Positions 9,274-17,827 of a stretch of 33,105 bases of DNA are shown piece by piece; position 1 is the stretch's first letter, and each line of letters begins with the position of its first letter. Origin of the DNA: Gilvimarinus agarilyticus (GTDB lineage Bacteria > Pseudomonadota > Gammaproteobacteria > Pseudomonadales > Cellvibrionaceae); NCBI RefSeq assembly GCF_000832015.1, contig NZ_JXCJ01000001.1, positions 1,976,791 through 2,009,895 of the forward strand. Direction: 5' to 3'. A model generated the notes under the pieces. That model saw only the letters and a program-made list of their open reading frames with translations. It had not been told where the DNA came from and searched no databases. The translations under genes were made by a program, and so were the position numbers.

Positions 9274-9804
9274 ATGACTATTGATACAAATGTACCGCGC
9301 CCCTGGCAAAAAGAGCCCTGGTTTTGGTTTGTAATGACGCCTTTGATTGTCGTAGTACTGGTGTCGAGCGTTACCGTAACGTTAGCAGTTAAATACGCGG
9401 ACGATACGGTGATCGACAACTATTACAAAGAGGGCCGGATGATCAATCAGAGCCTCGAGCAAGATAAACGCGCCTTGCAGTGGGGCTTGACCGCCGATAT
9501 GAACTGGCAGGCCGAAAGCGGCCAACTGGTTGTTGCACTGCATTCGGAGCTCATTCCCATGCCGGCCAGTTTATCCCTGTGGCTCGATCACCCGTTTGAT
9601 GAGCGGCAGGATAAATTCCTGATCTTAGAGCGCAGTGGCGACTCGCACTTTACGGCGCCTTTGGCCGCGCACGATACCCTGTGGTATGCCACACTCGCAC
9701 CAGAGCAGGCCGAGTCGGAGCGCAGGGCGGCGCCCTGGCGTTTGCGCACCGAAGTCAATTTTACCGAGCGCGCCGCGATATCACTCGCGCCACCCGCGCT
9801 TTAG
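9274..9804 (+). CDS. ccoH: cbb3 oxidase assembly protein, FixH/CcoH family
   Basis: This small membrane-anchored protein is needed for stable cbb3 assembly. I chose the ATG at 9274 (176 aa) because it follows AAGAGA and gives the usual FixH start ('PWQKEPWFWFV') before a single membrane helix (about 18-41). The frame also reads back to 9226, but those residues look non-coding. After the helix comes 'DNYYKEGRMINQSLEQDKRA', the FixH signature, and a periplasmic beta-rich domain. It sits between ccoG and ccoI. Confidence 0.93.
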   Translation: MTIDTNVPRPWQKEPWFWFVMTPLIVVVLVSSVTVTLAVKYADDTVIDNYYKEGRMINQSLEQDKRALQWGLTADMNWQAESGQLVVALHSELIPMPASLSLWLDHPFDERQDKFLILERSGDSHFTAPLAAHDTLWYATLAPEQAESERRAAPWRLRTEVNFTERAAISLAPPAL

Positions 9805-9807
9805 CAC

Positions 9808-12204
9808 TTGTCTCCGGTTGCTGATACTTCGGTGGACCCGGTGCTGTGTTTTCACTGCTCGGAGCCTGTTCCCGCAGGTGTCGATTATTGTGTAAATATT
9901 AACGGCGAACCCCGGGCTATGTGTTGCCCCGGATGTCAGGCGGTTGCCAGCGCCATTGTCGACGGCGGCCTGACGCGCTTTTATCAATACCGCACCGAGG
10001 CCAGTGAGCGACCCGACAGCACCAGTAAGCTGAGTTGGGATATTTACGATCTTCCCGATATCCAGCAAGATTTTGTCGTGCCGCTCCCGGACGGCGCGAT
10101 GCAGGCTAACTTATTGCTCGAGGGTATTAGCTGTGCGGCCTGCAGTTGGCTTATCGAGACCCATCTGTCGCAGTTTGCCGGTGTCTTACAGGTGCGGGTT
10201 AATGTCACCAGCTTTCGCACTCAACTAACCTACCACCCCGAGCAAGTGGCACTTAGTAAGCTGCTGGCCGAGCTGCACGCTATTGGCTATCGGCCGCGAC
10301 CCGCCACCGATGATCAGCAGCGGGCACTCGAGGTGCGGGATAACCGCATGGCTCTGGCGCGCCTCGGTGTCGCTGGTTTTGGCATGATGCAAGCGGGTAT
10401 GGTCGCTGTAGGCTTGTACACCGGCGCCAGCGATGAATGGCAAAGTGTATTGCGCGGCTTAAGCATGTTACTCACCACCCCGGTGGTTTTATTTAGTGCC
10501 TGGCCTTTTTTTCGTGCGGCCTGGCGCAGCTTAAAAGCCGGCCAGTTGGTGATGGACGTACCGGTGGCGCTCGCCGTTGGGCTTGGCTACGGGGCCAGTT
10601 GCTGGGCAACCTTTAGCGGTACCGGCGATGTGTATTTTGAATCCATCGCCATGTTTGTGTTTTTTTTACTGGTGGGGCGCTATTTAGAAATGCGCGCCCG
10701 CTATCGACATCGGATTGGTGGGGCTAACATCGCCCAACTGTTGCCGTCGGTTGCCTGCCGCTGGGAGAGCGGTGAGTGGCAGCAGGTGGCGGCAAAGTTA
10801 CTGCAGCCGGGCGATCGTATTCTGGTTGCCGCCGGCGATACCTTTCCCGCCGACGGCGAGGTGCTGGCCGGGACCTCGGGCGTCAATGAAGCGTTACTAA
10901 CGGGCGAGTCGGTGCCGGTTACCAAAAGTGCAGGCAGTTTTGTGATTGCTGGCAGCCAAAATAACGAAAGCCCACTTGAGGTGCGCGTTAGCGCCACGGG
11001 GGGACAAACTCAGCTGTCAGCCATCGAGCAGATGGTAGCCCGGGCACAGGCCGAAAAACCACCCCAAGTGGCGCTGGCTGACCGGGTTGCCCGTTATTTT
11101 ATCGCGGCGGTTTTACTCATCTGTACAGCGGTGACTATTGGCTGGAGCATGGTGGCGCCGGAGCGCGCCCTGTGGGTTGCCCTTTCTGTGTTGGTGGTGA
11201 CTTGCCCCTGCGCACTCGCCTTAGCAATGCCCACCGCCATTACCGCGGCGACTGAGTATTTGCGCCGTGCCGGGGTGTTAATCACACGCGGTCATGTATT
11301 AGAAACCTTGACCAAGGTTAACCGCGTGGTTTTTGATAAAACCGGCACACTGACCTACGGGCAGCTACGTGTCGCCGAAGTGAAGCCGTTAACCGATGAT
11401 GTCAGTCGCGAGCAACTGCTAGCGCTGTGCGCGGCGCTAGAGCAGGGCAGTAACCACCCAATTGCGCGGGCCTTTAGCGAATATGCGCCTAATCAAGCCG
11501 TCACAGGAGTGCAGCAGGAGACGGGCGGAGGCGTTAGCGGCCGCATAGACGCTGTTGATTACCGCTTGGGCAATATCGCTTTCGCCGCCGCTGGGCCGGT
11601 GCCCGAGTTGCCACCAGAACCTTATTTATGGTTGTTGCTTGCCCGAGGTGAACAGCCGTTGGGGTACATTGGTTTAGCCGATCAGGTGCGGGAAGAGGCG
11701 GCCGGTGTGGTTGCAGCTCTTATCGACGAGGGCGTTGCAGTGGAGTTGCTCAGCGGCGACACTCCAGCTAATACGGCGCGCTTAGCGGCTCAGGTGGGAA
11801 TCGCTCAATATGAAGGTGGCGCCTCACCGGCCGCTAAACTGGCGCGCTTACAGCAGCGGCAGGCTCTGGGCGATGTGACCTTGATGGTCGGGGACGGGAT
11901 AAACGATGTACCAACTTTGTCTGGTGCGGATGTCTCAATTGCTATGGCGGGTGCCTCTGATTTGGCCCGGACACACGCCGATTGTTTACTGCTGCAAGAC
12001 CACTTACAGCCGTTGCTGCTGTGCTTGAGTCGGGCACGGGCAACCCGGCGCGTGATACGGCAAAACCTGACACTGTCGCTTATGTACAATAGCCTGGCAC
12101 TTCCTCTTGCGGCACTTGGTTTGGTTCCGCCCTGGGCTGCCGCGATAGGCATGACCGCCAGCTCGCTATTGGTGGTGCTAAACGCCCTGCGGTTAACGCG
12201 CTAA
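9808..12204 (+). CDS. ccoI: P1B-type copper-transporting ATPase for cbb3 assembly, CcoI/FixI
   Basis: It pumps Cu(I) out of the cytoplasm for insertion into CcoN. About 798 residues: an N-terminal Cys-rich segment typical of CcoI ('CFHCSEPVP' then 'CCPGCQAVA'), a heavy-metal-associated domain with 'GISCAACSWLIE', membrane helices, an actuator domain ('LLTGESVPV'), the intramembrane 'TCPCALALAMP' (CPC at about 466-468), the phosphorylated Asp in 'DKTGTLT' (about 510) and the 'GDGINDVPTL' hinge. The TTG at 9808, 3 bp after ccoH, has no clear ribosome-binding site. GTG codons at 9832 and 9841 are alternatives, so translation probably depends on coupling. Confidence 0.96.
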   Translation: MSPVADTSVDPVLCFHCSEPVPAGVDYCVNINGEPRAMCCPGCQAVASAIVDGGLTRFYQYRTEASERPDSTSKLSWDIYDLPDIQQDFVVPLPDGAMQANLLLEGISCAACSWLIETHLSQFAGVLQVRVNVTSFRTQLTYHPEQVALSKLLAELHAIGYRPRPATDDQQRALEVRDNRMALARLGVAGFGMMQAGMVAVGLYTGASDEWQSVLRGLSMLLTTPVVLFSAWPFFRAAWRSLKAGQLVMDVPVALAVGLGYGASCWATFSGTGDVYFESIAMFVFFLLVGRYLEMRARYRHRIGGANIAQLLPSVACRWESGEWQQVAAKLLQPGDRILVAAGDTFPADGEVLAGTSGVNEALLTGESVPVTKSAGSFVIAGSQNNESPLEVRVSATGGQTQLSAIEQMVARAQAEKPPQVALADRVARYFIAAVLLICTAVTIGWSMVAPERALWVALSVLVVTCPCALALAMPTAITAATEYLRRAGVLITRGHVLETLTKVNRVVFDKTGTLTYGQLRVAEVKPLTDDVSREQLLALCAALEQGSNHPIARAFSEYAPNQAVTGVQQETGGGVSGRIDAVDYRLGNIAFAAAGPVPELPPEPYLWLLLARGEQPLGYIGLADQVREEAAGVVAALIDEGVAVELLSGDTPANTARLAAQVGIAQYEGGASPAAKLARLQQRQALGDVTLMVGDGINDVPTLSGADVSIAMAGASDLARTHADCLLLQDHLQPLLLCLSRARATRRVIRQNLTLSLMYNSLALPLAALGLVPPWAAAIGMTASSLLVVLNALRLTR

Positions 12205-12225
12205 CCCCAATCGGGAGATTCAATC

Positions 12226-12468
12226 GTGGACAGCTTGTACTTTCTGATCCCCATCGCGTTGATATTTGTCGTCATCGCTATCCGCATTTTGCTGTGGGCG
12301 ATTAATTCGGGACAGTATGACAACCTAGACACCGAGGCTCACCGCATCCTGTTTGATGACGATGGGAAAGCGGAGGATGACAAGGCATCGAGCGCAACGC
12401 AAGCATCGGAGCCTGATCAGCCAGCCTCATCCGAGCCTCCCACGACCAACAAGGCTTCTCGTGATTGA
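12226..12468 (+). CDS. ccoS: cbb3-type oxidase assembly protein CcoS
   Basis: CcoS is a small membrane protein needed for cofactor insertion into CcoN. It has 80 residues with one helix (about 5-28, 'FLIPIALIFVVIAIRILLWA') and the diagnostic 'INSGQYDNLDTEAHRILFDDD' just after the membrane. The tail is acidic and low-complexity. It starts at GTG with GGGAGA upstream. The downstream TauE/SafE-like gene overlaps its last 8 bases. Confidence 0.95.
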   Translation: MDSLYFLIPIALIFVVIAIRILLWAINSGQYDNLDTEAHRILFDDDGKAEDDKASSATQASEPDQPASSEPPTTNKASRD

Positions 12469-13258
12469 CGTCCCGGCGCTGATAACCGGCTTGTTGCTGG
12501 GCTTTTTTAGCAGCACTCACTGTCTGGGCATGTGTGGTGGGATTATGGGCGCGCTAACCATGGCGGTGGAGGCCACGTCCCGATTGCGCTCCGGAGCCAT
12601 CGTGGTCTGTTATAACCTGGGCCGACTGCTGAGCTATGCCCTACTGGGGGCGGTGGCGGGTGCCGTGGGAGAAACCGTTTATGCACTGGGGGCTGCCACA
12701 GTGCTACGCGTTGTTGCGGGTTTCTTGCTGTTGGCGATGGCGCTGTATTTGGCCGGCTGGTGGCGCGGGCTGCTAAAATTAGAGGCTCTGGGGCAGTATT
12801 TGTGGCGTTATTTACAACCCATAGGCCGCACGCTGATGCCCGTACGTGGGCCCGCGCCAGCACTGGGGCTAGGTTTTATTTGGGGCTGGCTCCCTTGTGG
12901 CCTGGTGTATAGCGCGCTGGGCTATGCGATGACGCAGCCCAGCGCGTCCGGCGGCGCACTGTTTATGCTCGCCTTTGGTGCGGGCACCTTACCGGCGGTG
13001 TTACTAGCCGCCTTTGCCACGGGGCGTATTCGCCAATGGGCGCAGCGGCGCAGTTTACGTGTGGCGGGAGCATTGTTGTTGCTGGTGTTCGCCGGTTGGA
13101 CACTGTATGGGGCGCTGGCGCCGGGCCACGCGCATCACAGTGAGCATGAGCATCAATCCGGCGCTCATCAAGGGCACGATATGAGCGAGCAAGAGCCAGC
13201 GCAAGACACCGATGAGTCAGGTGCCGCCACTGACCACTCTGAACATCATCACCATTAA
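12461..13258 (+). CDS. TauE/SafE (UreH-like) family membrane protein with His-rich C-terminal tail
   Basis: A six- or seven-helix inner-membrane protein of the family often annotated 'sulfite exporter TauE/SafE' and frequently found right after ccoS. The frame is open from 12353, but the GTG at 12461 (265 aa) begins the family sequence ('DVPALITGLLLGFFSSTHCLGMCGGIMGAL') and has AAGG upstream; earlier residues are an out-of-frame reading of ccoS. The 'HCLGMCGG' motif could bind metal. The last ~40 residues are packed with His ('HAHHSEHEHQ', 'HSEHHHH'), suggesting metal binding. Linkage to ccoGHIS suggests copper or other metal handling rather than sulfite; that is inference. No terminator was recognised after it. 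Confidence 0.85.
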   Translation: MIDVPALITGLLLGFFSSTHCLGMCGGIMGALTMAVEATSRLRSGAIVVCYNLGRLLSYALLGAVAGAVGETVYALGAATVLRVVAGFLLLAMALYLAGWWRGLLKLEALGQYLWRYLQPIGRTLMPVRGPAPALGLGFIWGWLPCGLVYSALGYAMTQPSASGGALFMLAFGAGTLPAVLLAAFATGRIRQWAQRRSLRVAGALLLLVFAGWTLYGALAPGHAHHSEHEHQSGAHQGHDMSEQEPAQDTDESGAATDHSEHHHH

Positions 13259-13433
13259 ATCCTTTTGGTTGATATTTGGCCAGTTTGTGAGCGTGATTAC
13301 ACTTTTATATGGTGCGTAATCGAGTTCGTGGTAACCTTGGGTTGCGGTAGGCAATGATTCAGTGGAGTACCCGTGATAACACTACAAACACGGGGTGTGC
13401 AGGGCGTTCGCGTAGGTATAGATCGAATTTTGT
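13259..13433. other. Non-coding gap upstream of the Omp85-like gene
   Basis: No gene is seen here. CCCGTG (13370-13375) and CACGGG (13389-13394) could form a 6-bp hairpin, and GATTAC/GTAATC form another weak one. No convincing promoter or terminator was found. Confidence 0.4.
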
Positions 13434-15233
13434 ATGGTAAAACCTAAAGGTTGCAAGAGCTTGAGATTAACACACGGGCGACGTCAGGGGGGGCAGTTAG
13501 GCTTTTATAAAGCCGCAGCCGGACAGCGGTGGTTTTTGGCGCTGCTATTGATGCTTCTATTTCCGGTGTCTGTACAGGCAAAAGACAGTGAGCTTGAGCG
13601 ACAGCTGCACGAGCTTGAGCAGAGTGTTCCTGAGGGCTGCCAGCTACTCGATATCCGCGAGACCATTCGCAAGCGTTTTACCGGCAGCCGTTTAAGCACC
13701 GAGGATATCGAGTCGCTCGAAGGCATGACGATTCGCTCTATTGGCTTTTTGCAGGTCGGGGTCTTTGATGAAGATAACCCCGACGAAAACAATAGCCTCT
13801 ATCGATTTCTCAATAAAATCCACTTTAACACTAAAGAATATGTGGTTGCGCCGCAGTTGCTGTTTGAGGCTGGTCAGCCTCTCGAGCCGGACGTTATTTT
13901 AGAGACCGAGCGTATCTTGCGTACCCGGGATTATTTCTCGGCGGCCTTTATTGTTCCCCATGTCGTGTGTGAAGGTCAGGTCGACTTGGTGGTGGTTACC
14001 CGTGACAGCTGGTCGCTCGAGATTGACGCGTCTTTCAGCCACAGCGGGGGCGATTCCTCCAGCGGATTTGGCATCAGCGACGATAACATTTTTGGTACAG
14101 GTAACAGCTTCTCGGTCGGCTATGAGCAAGACTCTGAGCGCCGGGGTATGAGCTACACCTTTCGCACAGATCACGTATTAAATTCACGTGTGTCGACCCG
14201 GCTGTCTTACGCCGATAAGTCCGACGGCGAAAATGTCATCGCCGAGCTTGCTCTACCGTTCTATTCGCGCTCTTCGCGTTGGGCCGGTGGCGTGGCTTAC
14301 CGCGATATCGGTGAAGATGAAATCATTCGCGACAAGGGCGATGAGGTCAATCGGTTCCGGCACGAGAAGTTATATCAAGAAGCCTTTGTCGGGCACTTGC
14401 TGCACAACACTAAGTTTTCGACCCAGCGCCTGCTAGTGGGGGCGACTAACGAAGAAGATACCTTTTACGCGACAGAAGATACCTTTTTGGGTATTCCCGA
14501 GAACCGCGGTGCCAAGTACCCTTGGGTTGAGTATCAATACCTGGAAGATCGCTACGCGGTGTATCGTAACCTTAACCAAATCCAGCGCACGGAAGACGTG
14601 GCCATGGGTATTACCTTTGGTTTTCGTCTAGGTTATGGCAAAGCCGAGCCCAGTGAACATGGCGATGTGATTCGCTACATTGGTAATTATCAGCACATCA
14701 TCGGGGTCGGTGACGATCACCTGCTAAGCCTTGAATTGGGAGTAGATGGCCGTGACCATGTAGATTCCGACGGCCACGATAGCGCGATCTGGCGCAGTAA
14801 AGTGGCCTACAACATTATGCAGAATGTTGAAAACCGCTGGTACGCCAGCCTCAGTTACGATGCCGGCCAGGATCTGGAGCAGTACGAAGAGCTAACCGTG
14901 GGGGGGATTGTCGGTATGCGCGGTTATCCCACCGATTTTCAGCGCGGTAAAAAGCGTATGATCGCCACGATTGAGCGGCGCTACTATTCCGATTGGCATT
15001 GGTTTAACCTTGTGCGAGTAGGCGCGGTGGGTTTTATCGAGGCGGGTAAAGCCTGGGACGGCCCTATTTCGGACGATAACAAAATACTCGCCGACGTAGG
15101 CTTTGGGCTGCGTTTTAGCTCCAGTAAAGTGCGTGTTGGTAATGTGGTGCATGTTGATATTGCCACACCGCTGGTCGATAAAGACGGTATCGACGAGTAT
15201 CAGCTACTAATCAAAGCCAAAAAACAATTTTAA
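13434..15233 (+). CDS. Omp85-superfamily outer-membrane beta-barrel protein (BamA/TamA-like, short)
   Basis: A predicted outer-membrane protein of 599 residues. A signal peptide ends about residue 49 ('WFLALLLMLLFPVSVQA'), though its basic N-region is unusually long. No ribosome-binding site precedes the ATG, so a later start (for example TTG at 13461) is possible. Residues about 60-195 contain at least one POTRA-like unit ('ILRTRDYFSAAFIVP'). A barrel of alternating strands follows, with 'VGGIVGMRGYPTDF' resembling the conserved loop-6 RGY/RGF motif of Omp85 proteins, and it ends in Phe, the usual outer-membrane insertion signal. It is shorter than BamA (about 800 aa), so it is not BamA itself. 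Neighbours give no client. Exact role unknown. Confidence 0.8.
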   Translation: MVKPKGCKSLRLTHGRRQGGQLGFYKAAAGQRWFLALLLMLLFPVSVQAKDSELERQLHELEQSVPEGCQLLDIRETIRKRFTGSRLSTEDIESLEGMTIRSIGFLQVGVFDEDNPDENNSLYRFLNKIHFNTKEYVVAPQLLFEAGQPLEPDVILETERILRTRDYFSAAFIVPHVVCEGQVDLVVVTRDSWSLEIDASFSHSGGDSSSGFGISDDNIFGTGNSFSVGYEQDSERRGMSYTFRTDHVLNSRVSTRLSYADKSDGENVIAELALPFYSRSSRWAGGVAYRDIGEDEIIRDKGDEVNRFRHEKLYQEAFVGHLLHNTKFSTQRLLVGATNEEDTFYATEDTFLGIPENRGAKYPWVEYQYLEDRYAVYRNLNQIQRTEDVAMGITFGFRLGYGKAEPSEHGDVIRYIGNYQHIIGVGDDHLLSLELGVDGRDHVDSDGHDSAIWRSKVAYNIMQNVENRWYASLSYDAGQDLEQYEELTVGGIVGMRGYPTDFQRGKKRMIATIERRYYSDWHWFNLVRVGAVGFIEAGKAWDGPISDDNKILADVGFGLRFSSSKVRVGNVVHVDIATPLVDKDGIDEYQLLIKAKKQF

Positions 15234-15309
15234 CGACTGGTTTGGACTGCTTTCGCCCGAGGAGTGAGTCCCGGCGAGCGACCCGTTATCTTTTATCTCA
15301 GAGGGCTCT

Positions 15310-15690
15310 ATGCGACTGCTTCATACCATGCTCCGGGTGGGCGATCTAGAGGCGTCTTTAGCGTTTTACACGCAAGTACTGGATATGCAATTGCTGCGTC
15401 GGGAGGAGTTCCCCGCAGGGCGCTTTACGTTGGCATTTGTCGGCTACGGCAATGAGCAAGACTCCACTGTGTTGGAGCTTACTCACAATTGGGATACACC
15501 TAGCTATGATTTAGGTGACGGTTATGGCCATATCGCCATTGGTGTTGACGACGTATACCAAACTTGCGAGCGTATTCGTGCGGCGGGCGGCAAAGTGGTT
15601 CGTGAGCCGGGCCCCATGATGCACGGTTCGACGGTAATAGCGTTTGTCGAAGACCCGGATGGCTACAAAATCGAGCTGCTTGAGTGCTGA
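15310..15690 (+). CDS. gloA: Lactoylglutathione lyase (glyoxalase I)
   Basis: It converts the methylglyoxal-glutathione hemithioacetal to S-lactoylglutathione in the cytoplasm. Its 126 residues align closely with E. coli GloA from memory. All four metal ligands fall at the same positions: His5, Glu56, His74 and Glu122. '[20 protein letters not shown]' and '[14 protein letters not shown]' are family signatures. Lack of the eukaryotic insertions fits the Ni/Co-dependent bacterial type. The ATG follows AGAGGG. The gene lies 76 bp after the Omp85-like gene in the same direction. Confidence 0.97.
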   Translation: MRLLHTMLRVGDLEASLAFYTQVLDMQLLRREEFPAGRFTLAFVGYGNEQDSTVLELTHNWDTPSYDLGDGYGHIAIGVDDVYQTCERIRAAGGKVVREPGPMMHGSTVIAFVEDPDGYKIELLEC

Positions 15691-15791
15691 TCGATAGACG
15701 GCAAGCGATCTCTAGACTTAATTGTCTACCCAACGCTGAGGCACTGCTGTACAAAAAACGACTGTTAACAACGAGTAAATAGGGAAGGAAA

Positions 15792-17144
15792 ATGAAAAAG
15801 TTTTTAGGATTAGTACTGTTGGTTGCGGCTTACGTGGGGCTGAGTTATTACTCGGGTATGGTCGGTGAACAGTATATTAATGATCAAATAGAGTTGAGTC
15901 GCGCCCAGGCCGACAACGCCAATATAGCGCTTGATGTGGCCAACTACGAGCGCGGGGTTTTTCAAAGTAACTTCGACTTTAGCGCCCGGGCAAACACCGA
16001 ACAGTTTGCGGTTGACTCTGTCACCATTGATGCCAAAGCGCAGGTGTTTCACGGCCCCATTATTTTTGCCGACGGCATTAAGTTTGGTTGGTTTTACGCC
16101 CGCACCGATAATGCGCTATCCACCAGTGAAGCCGAGATAAACACTCTATTAGCACAAGTGTTACCCCAGGGTTTGGGCCGCTTGAACCTGTTAGGGGAGT
16201 ACGGGGGTAGTTACGACGCCAACTGGCGTACCGATATTATCGAGTTTAACGATGACGAGGGGCACATTCACGTCAACGGTGTGGACGTTCACAGTGAGGG
16301 GCGGTTTGATTCGCTCGATAGCCAATCGACTATTACTGTTGGCGAGATTGCCGCGAGCCATAGTGATGGTACAGAGATTGGTATTACCCCTATACACGCC
16401 AATGTCGATATGGAGTTTATTGCACCGCAAGTGCCGCTTTCGTCTGGCAAGCTGCAGTTTGATGCGTTAACAATTAAGTCTCCGGAGGGAATGACAACCG
16501 CCATCCGTAATATAGAGCTTATGCAGCGCCAGCGCCTGGAAAACGATAAGATCGACACCAAGGTGCGCTTGAGCGCCGGTCAAGTCGAAGGTATGCTCCC
16601 GATGTCCAACTTGTACTATGAGCTGGAACTGAATCAGGTGACCCAAGAGGCGATGGCCAGCTGGGCTGAACTATCCCCCAAACTGCAAACCGAAGAAGAT
16701 TACGCCACTTACGAGCAGGAGATTCGCACGGCATTAACGCAGCTGCTGCATAAAGACCTGGTGATTTTGATGAGCAGTGGCGGCGAAGCCATGAACGGCT
16801 ATGTAAACACCAAAATGGATTTACACTATGTGCCTCCGGCCAATGGCCGCAGCCTTGCCAGTTTGACCGAGGTAGCAGAGTACGTGCGCTTGGTTAAAGG
16901 CAGTGGGCAGGTGGTGATCTCTAAAGAAATTATGACGGGCACTCCGTTGATCATGCTGTTGGCGCCTTACATGGACACTTACATTGTTCAGCAGGGCGAT
17001 GAATACGTGCTCAATGCGCGTATAAACGACGGCAAACTGTGGGTCGGAGATACGCCTATCGAGTTGGCGCCTATTATTAATGGTTATTTTATGGCGTTGG
17101 CGCCCGCCACAGCGCCAGCTCCTGCCCCCACTGCAGCACCCTAA
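15792..17144 (+). CDS. DUF945 (YdgA/YihF-like) family protein
   Basis: A 450-residue protein with an N-terminal signal anchor ('KKFLGLVLLVAAYVGLSYYSG'), followed by the DUF945 pattern 'VGEQYINDQIEL...NANIALDVANYERGVFQSNFDF'. The rest is predicted beta-rich and would lie in the periplasm. The last ~14 residues are an Ala/Pro repeat ('APATAPAPAPTAAP'), absent from E. coli YdgA as I recall it. The ATG has a strong AGGGAAGGAA upstream. The biochemical function of this family is not well defined, and the neighbours do not resolve it. Confidence 0.85.
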   Translation: MKKFLGLVLLVAAYVGLSYYSGMVGEQYINDQIELSRAQADNANIALDVANYERGVFQSNFDFSARANTEQFAVDSVTIDAKAQVFHGPIIFADGIKFGWFYARTDNALSTSEAEINTLLAQVLPQGLGRLNLLGEYGGSYDANWRTDIIEFNDDEGHIHVNGVDVHSEGRFDSLDSQSTITVGEIAASHSDGTEIGITPIHANVDMEFIAPQVPLSSGKLQFDALTIKSPEGMTTAIRNIELMQRQRLENDKIDTKVRLSAGQVEGMLPMSNLYYELELNQVTQEAMASWAELSPKLQTEEDYATYEQEIRTALTQLLHKDLVILMSSGGEAMNGYVNTKMDLHYVPPANGRSLASLTEVAEYVRLVKGSGQVVISKEIMTGTPLIMLLAPYMDTYIVQQGDEYVLNARINDGKLWVGDTPIELAPIINGYFMALAPATAPAPAPTAAP

Positions 17145-17160
17145 CGGAGGGTGGCCGGGG

Positions 17161-17175
17161 TTTTCAGTAGTTTAC
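17161..17175 (+). promoter_or_regulatory. Candidate CpxR box upstream of the spy-like gene
   Basis: TTTTC-AGTAG-TTTAC reads on the minus strand as GTAAA-N5-GAAAA, one mismatch from the CpxR consensus GTAAA-N5-GTAAA. It lies 87 bp before the spy-like start. The weight comes from the exact box found upstream of cpxR in this same window. Confidence 0.45.
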
Positions 17176-17261
17176 ATTGGCGCAACAAGGGTTTTCATTA
17201 AAGGTCGTATTCTGTAAGCGTAGTAATCAACATTCATTGATTAAGCTTTTGGAGATACACC

Positions 17262-17714
17262 ATGAAAAAGACATTGACCACCATGCTACTGAGCTCTGCC
17301 CTGGCGCTTTCTACGGCCGCTTACGCCGGTAATGGTCCGCGAGATATGATGGGCCCCGGCACTCTGTTGAATGATCGTGTCGTTGAAAAACTGGCGCTCA
17401 GTGATGAGCAGCAAACGCAAATCAGCGAGCGCCTTGAGCTGTTCCACAGCCAGTACCCCAAAGAAGACAAGCGTGAAGCTCGAGACGAGCAACGTCAGGC
17501 GATGAAAGCGTTGATGGAGCAAGAGACGTTTGATGAAGCGGCAGCGCGAGCGTTGTTGAGTGAAGGCACGGAACAGCGCCTGGCTCAGATGAAACTGCGT
17601 CACGACTTGGCGCAAATCCTGACGGATGAACAGCGCGATTCATTGGAACAAATGCAGGAGCGCCGCGACGGTAAATCTCGTAAAGGTCGCGATTCAGAGC
17701 GCTCTCGCTACTAA
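17262..17714 (+). CDS. Spy/CpxP family periplasmic protein (LTXXQ)
   Basis: A small periplasmic protein of 150 residues with a Sec signal peptide cleaved after 'STAAYA' (about residue 22). The mature part is all-helical and strongly charged. It has two LTXXQ-type motifs, 'LALSDEQQTQI' (about 45-55) and 'ILTDEQRDSLEQM' (about 122-134), as in E. coli Spy and CpxP, and ends in a very basic tail. CpxP inhibits CpxA, while Spy is a chaperone. Convergence with cpxRA and the CpxR-like box favour a CpxP-like feedback role, but sequence alone cannot separate the two. GGAG lies just before the ATG. Confidence 0.85.
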   Translation: MKKTLTTMLLSSALALSTAAYAGNGPRDMMGPGTLLNDRVVEKLALSDEQQTQISERLELFHSQYPKEDKREARDEQRQAMKALMEQETFDEAAARALLSEGTEQRLAQMKLRHDLAQILTDEQRDSLEQMQERRDGKSRKGRDSERSRY

Positions 17715-17735
17715 TTACATCAAATTGCGTTTAAC

Positions 17736-17767
17736 AAAAACGGTGTCTTAGGGCGCCGTTTTTTTGT
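17736..17767 (+). terminator. Rho-independent terminator of the spy-like gene
   Basis: AACGGTG and CGCCGTT (one G-U pair) form a stem around an 8-nt loop, followed by a run of seven Ts. On the minus strand a shorter T-run follows the same stem, so it may also serve the convergent cpxRA transcript, whose stop is about 60 bp away. Confidence 0.8.
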
Positions 17768-17827
17768 TATGAAAAAGCTTTTTTAAAACGTTTGCTCAAT
17801 GAGGTGTTAGCGAGCCAAAAGGCGTAT

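Noticed and set aside
12353-12460. Longer N-terminus for the TauE/SafE-like protein
   Set aside because: The extra 36 residues overlap ccoS out of frame, are basic and low-complexity, and precede the true family start at the GTG at 12461.
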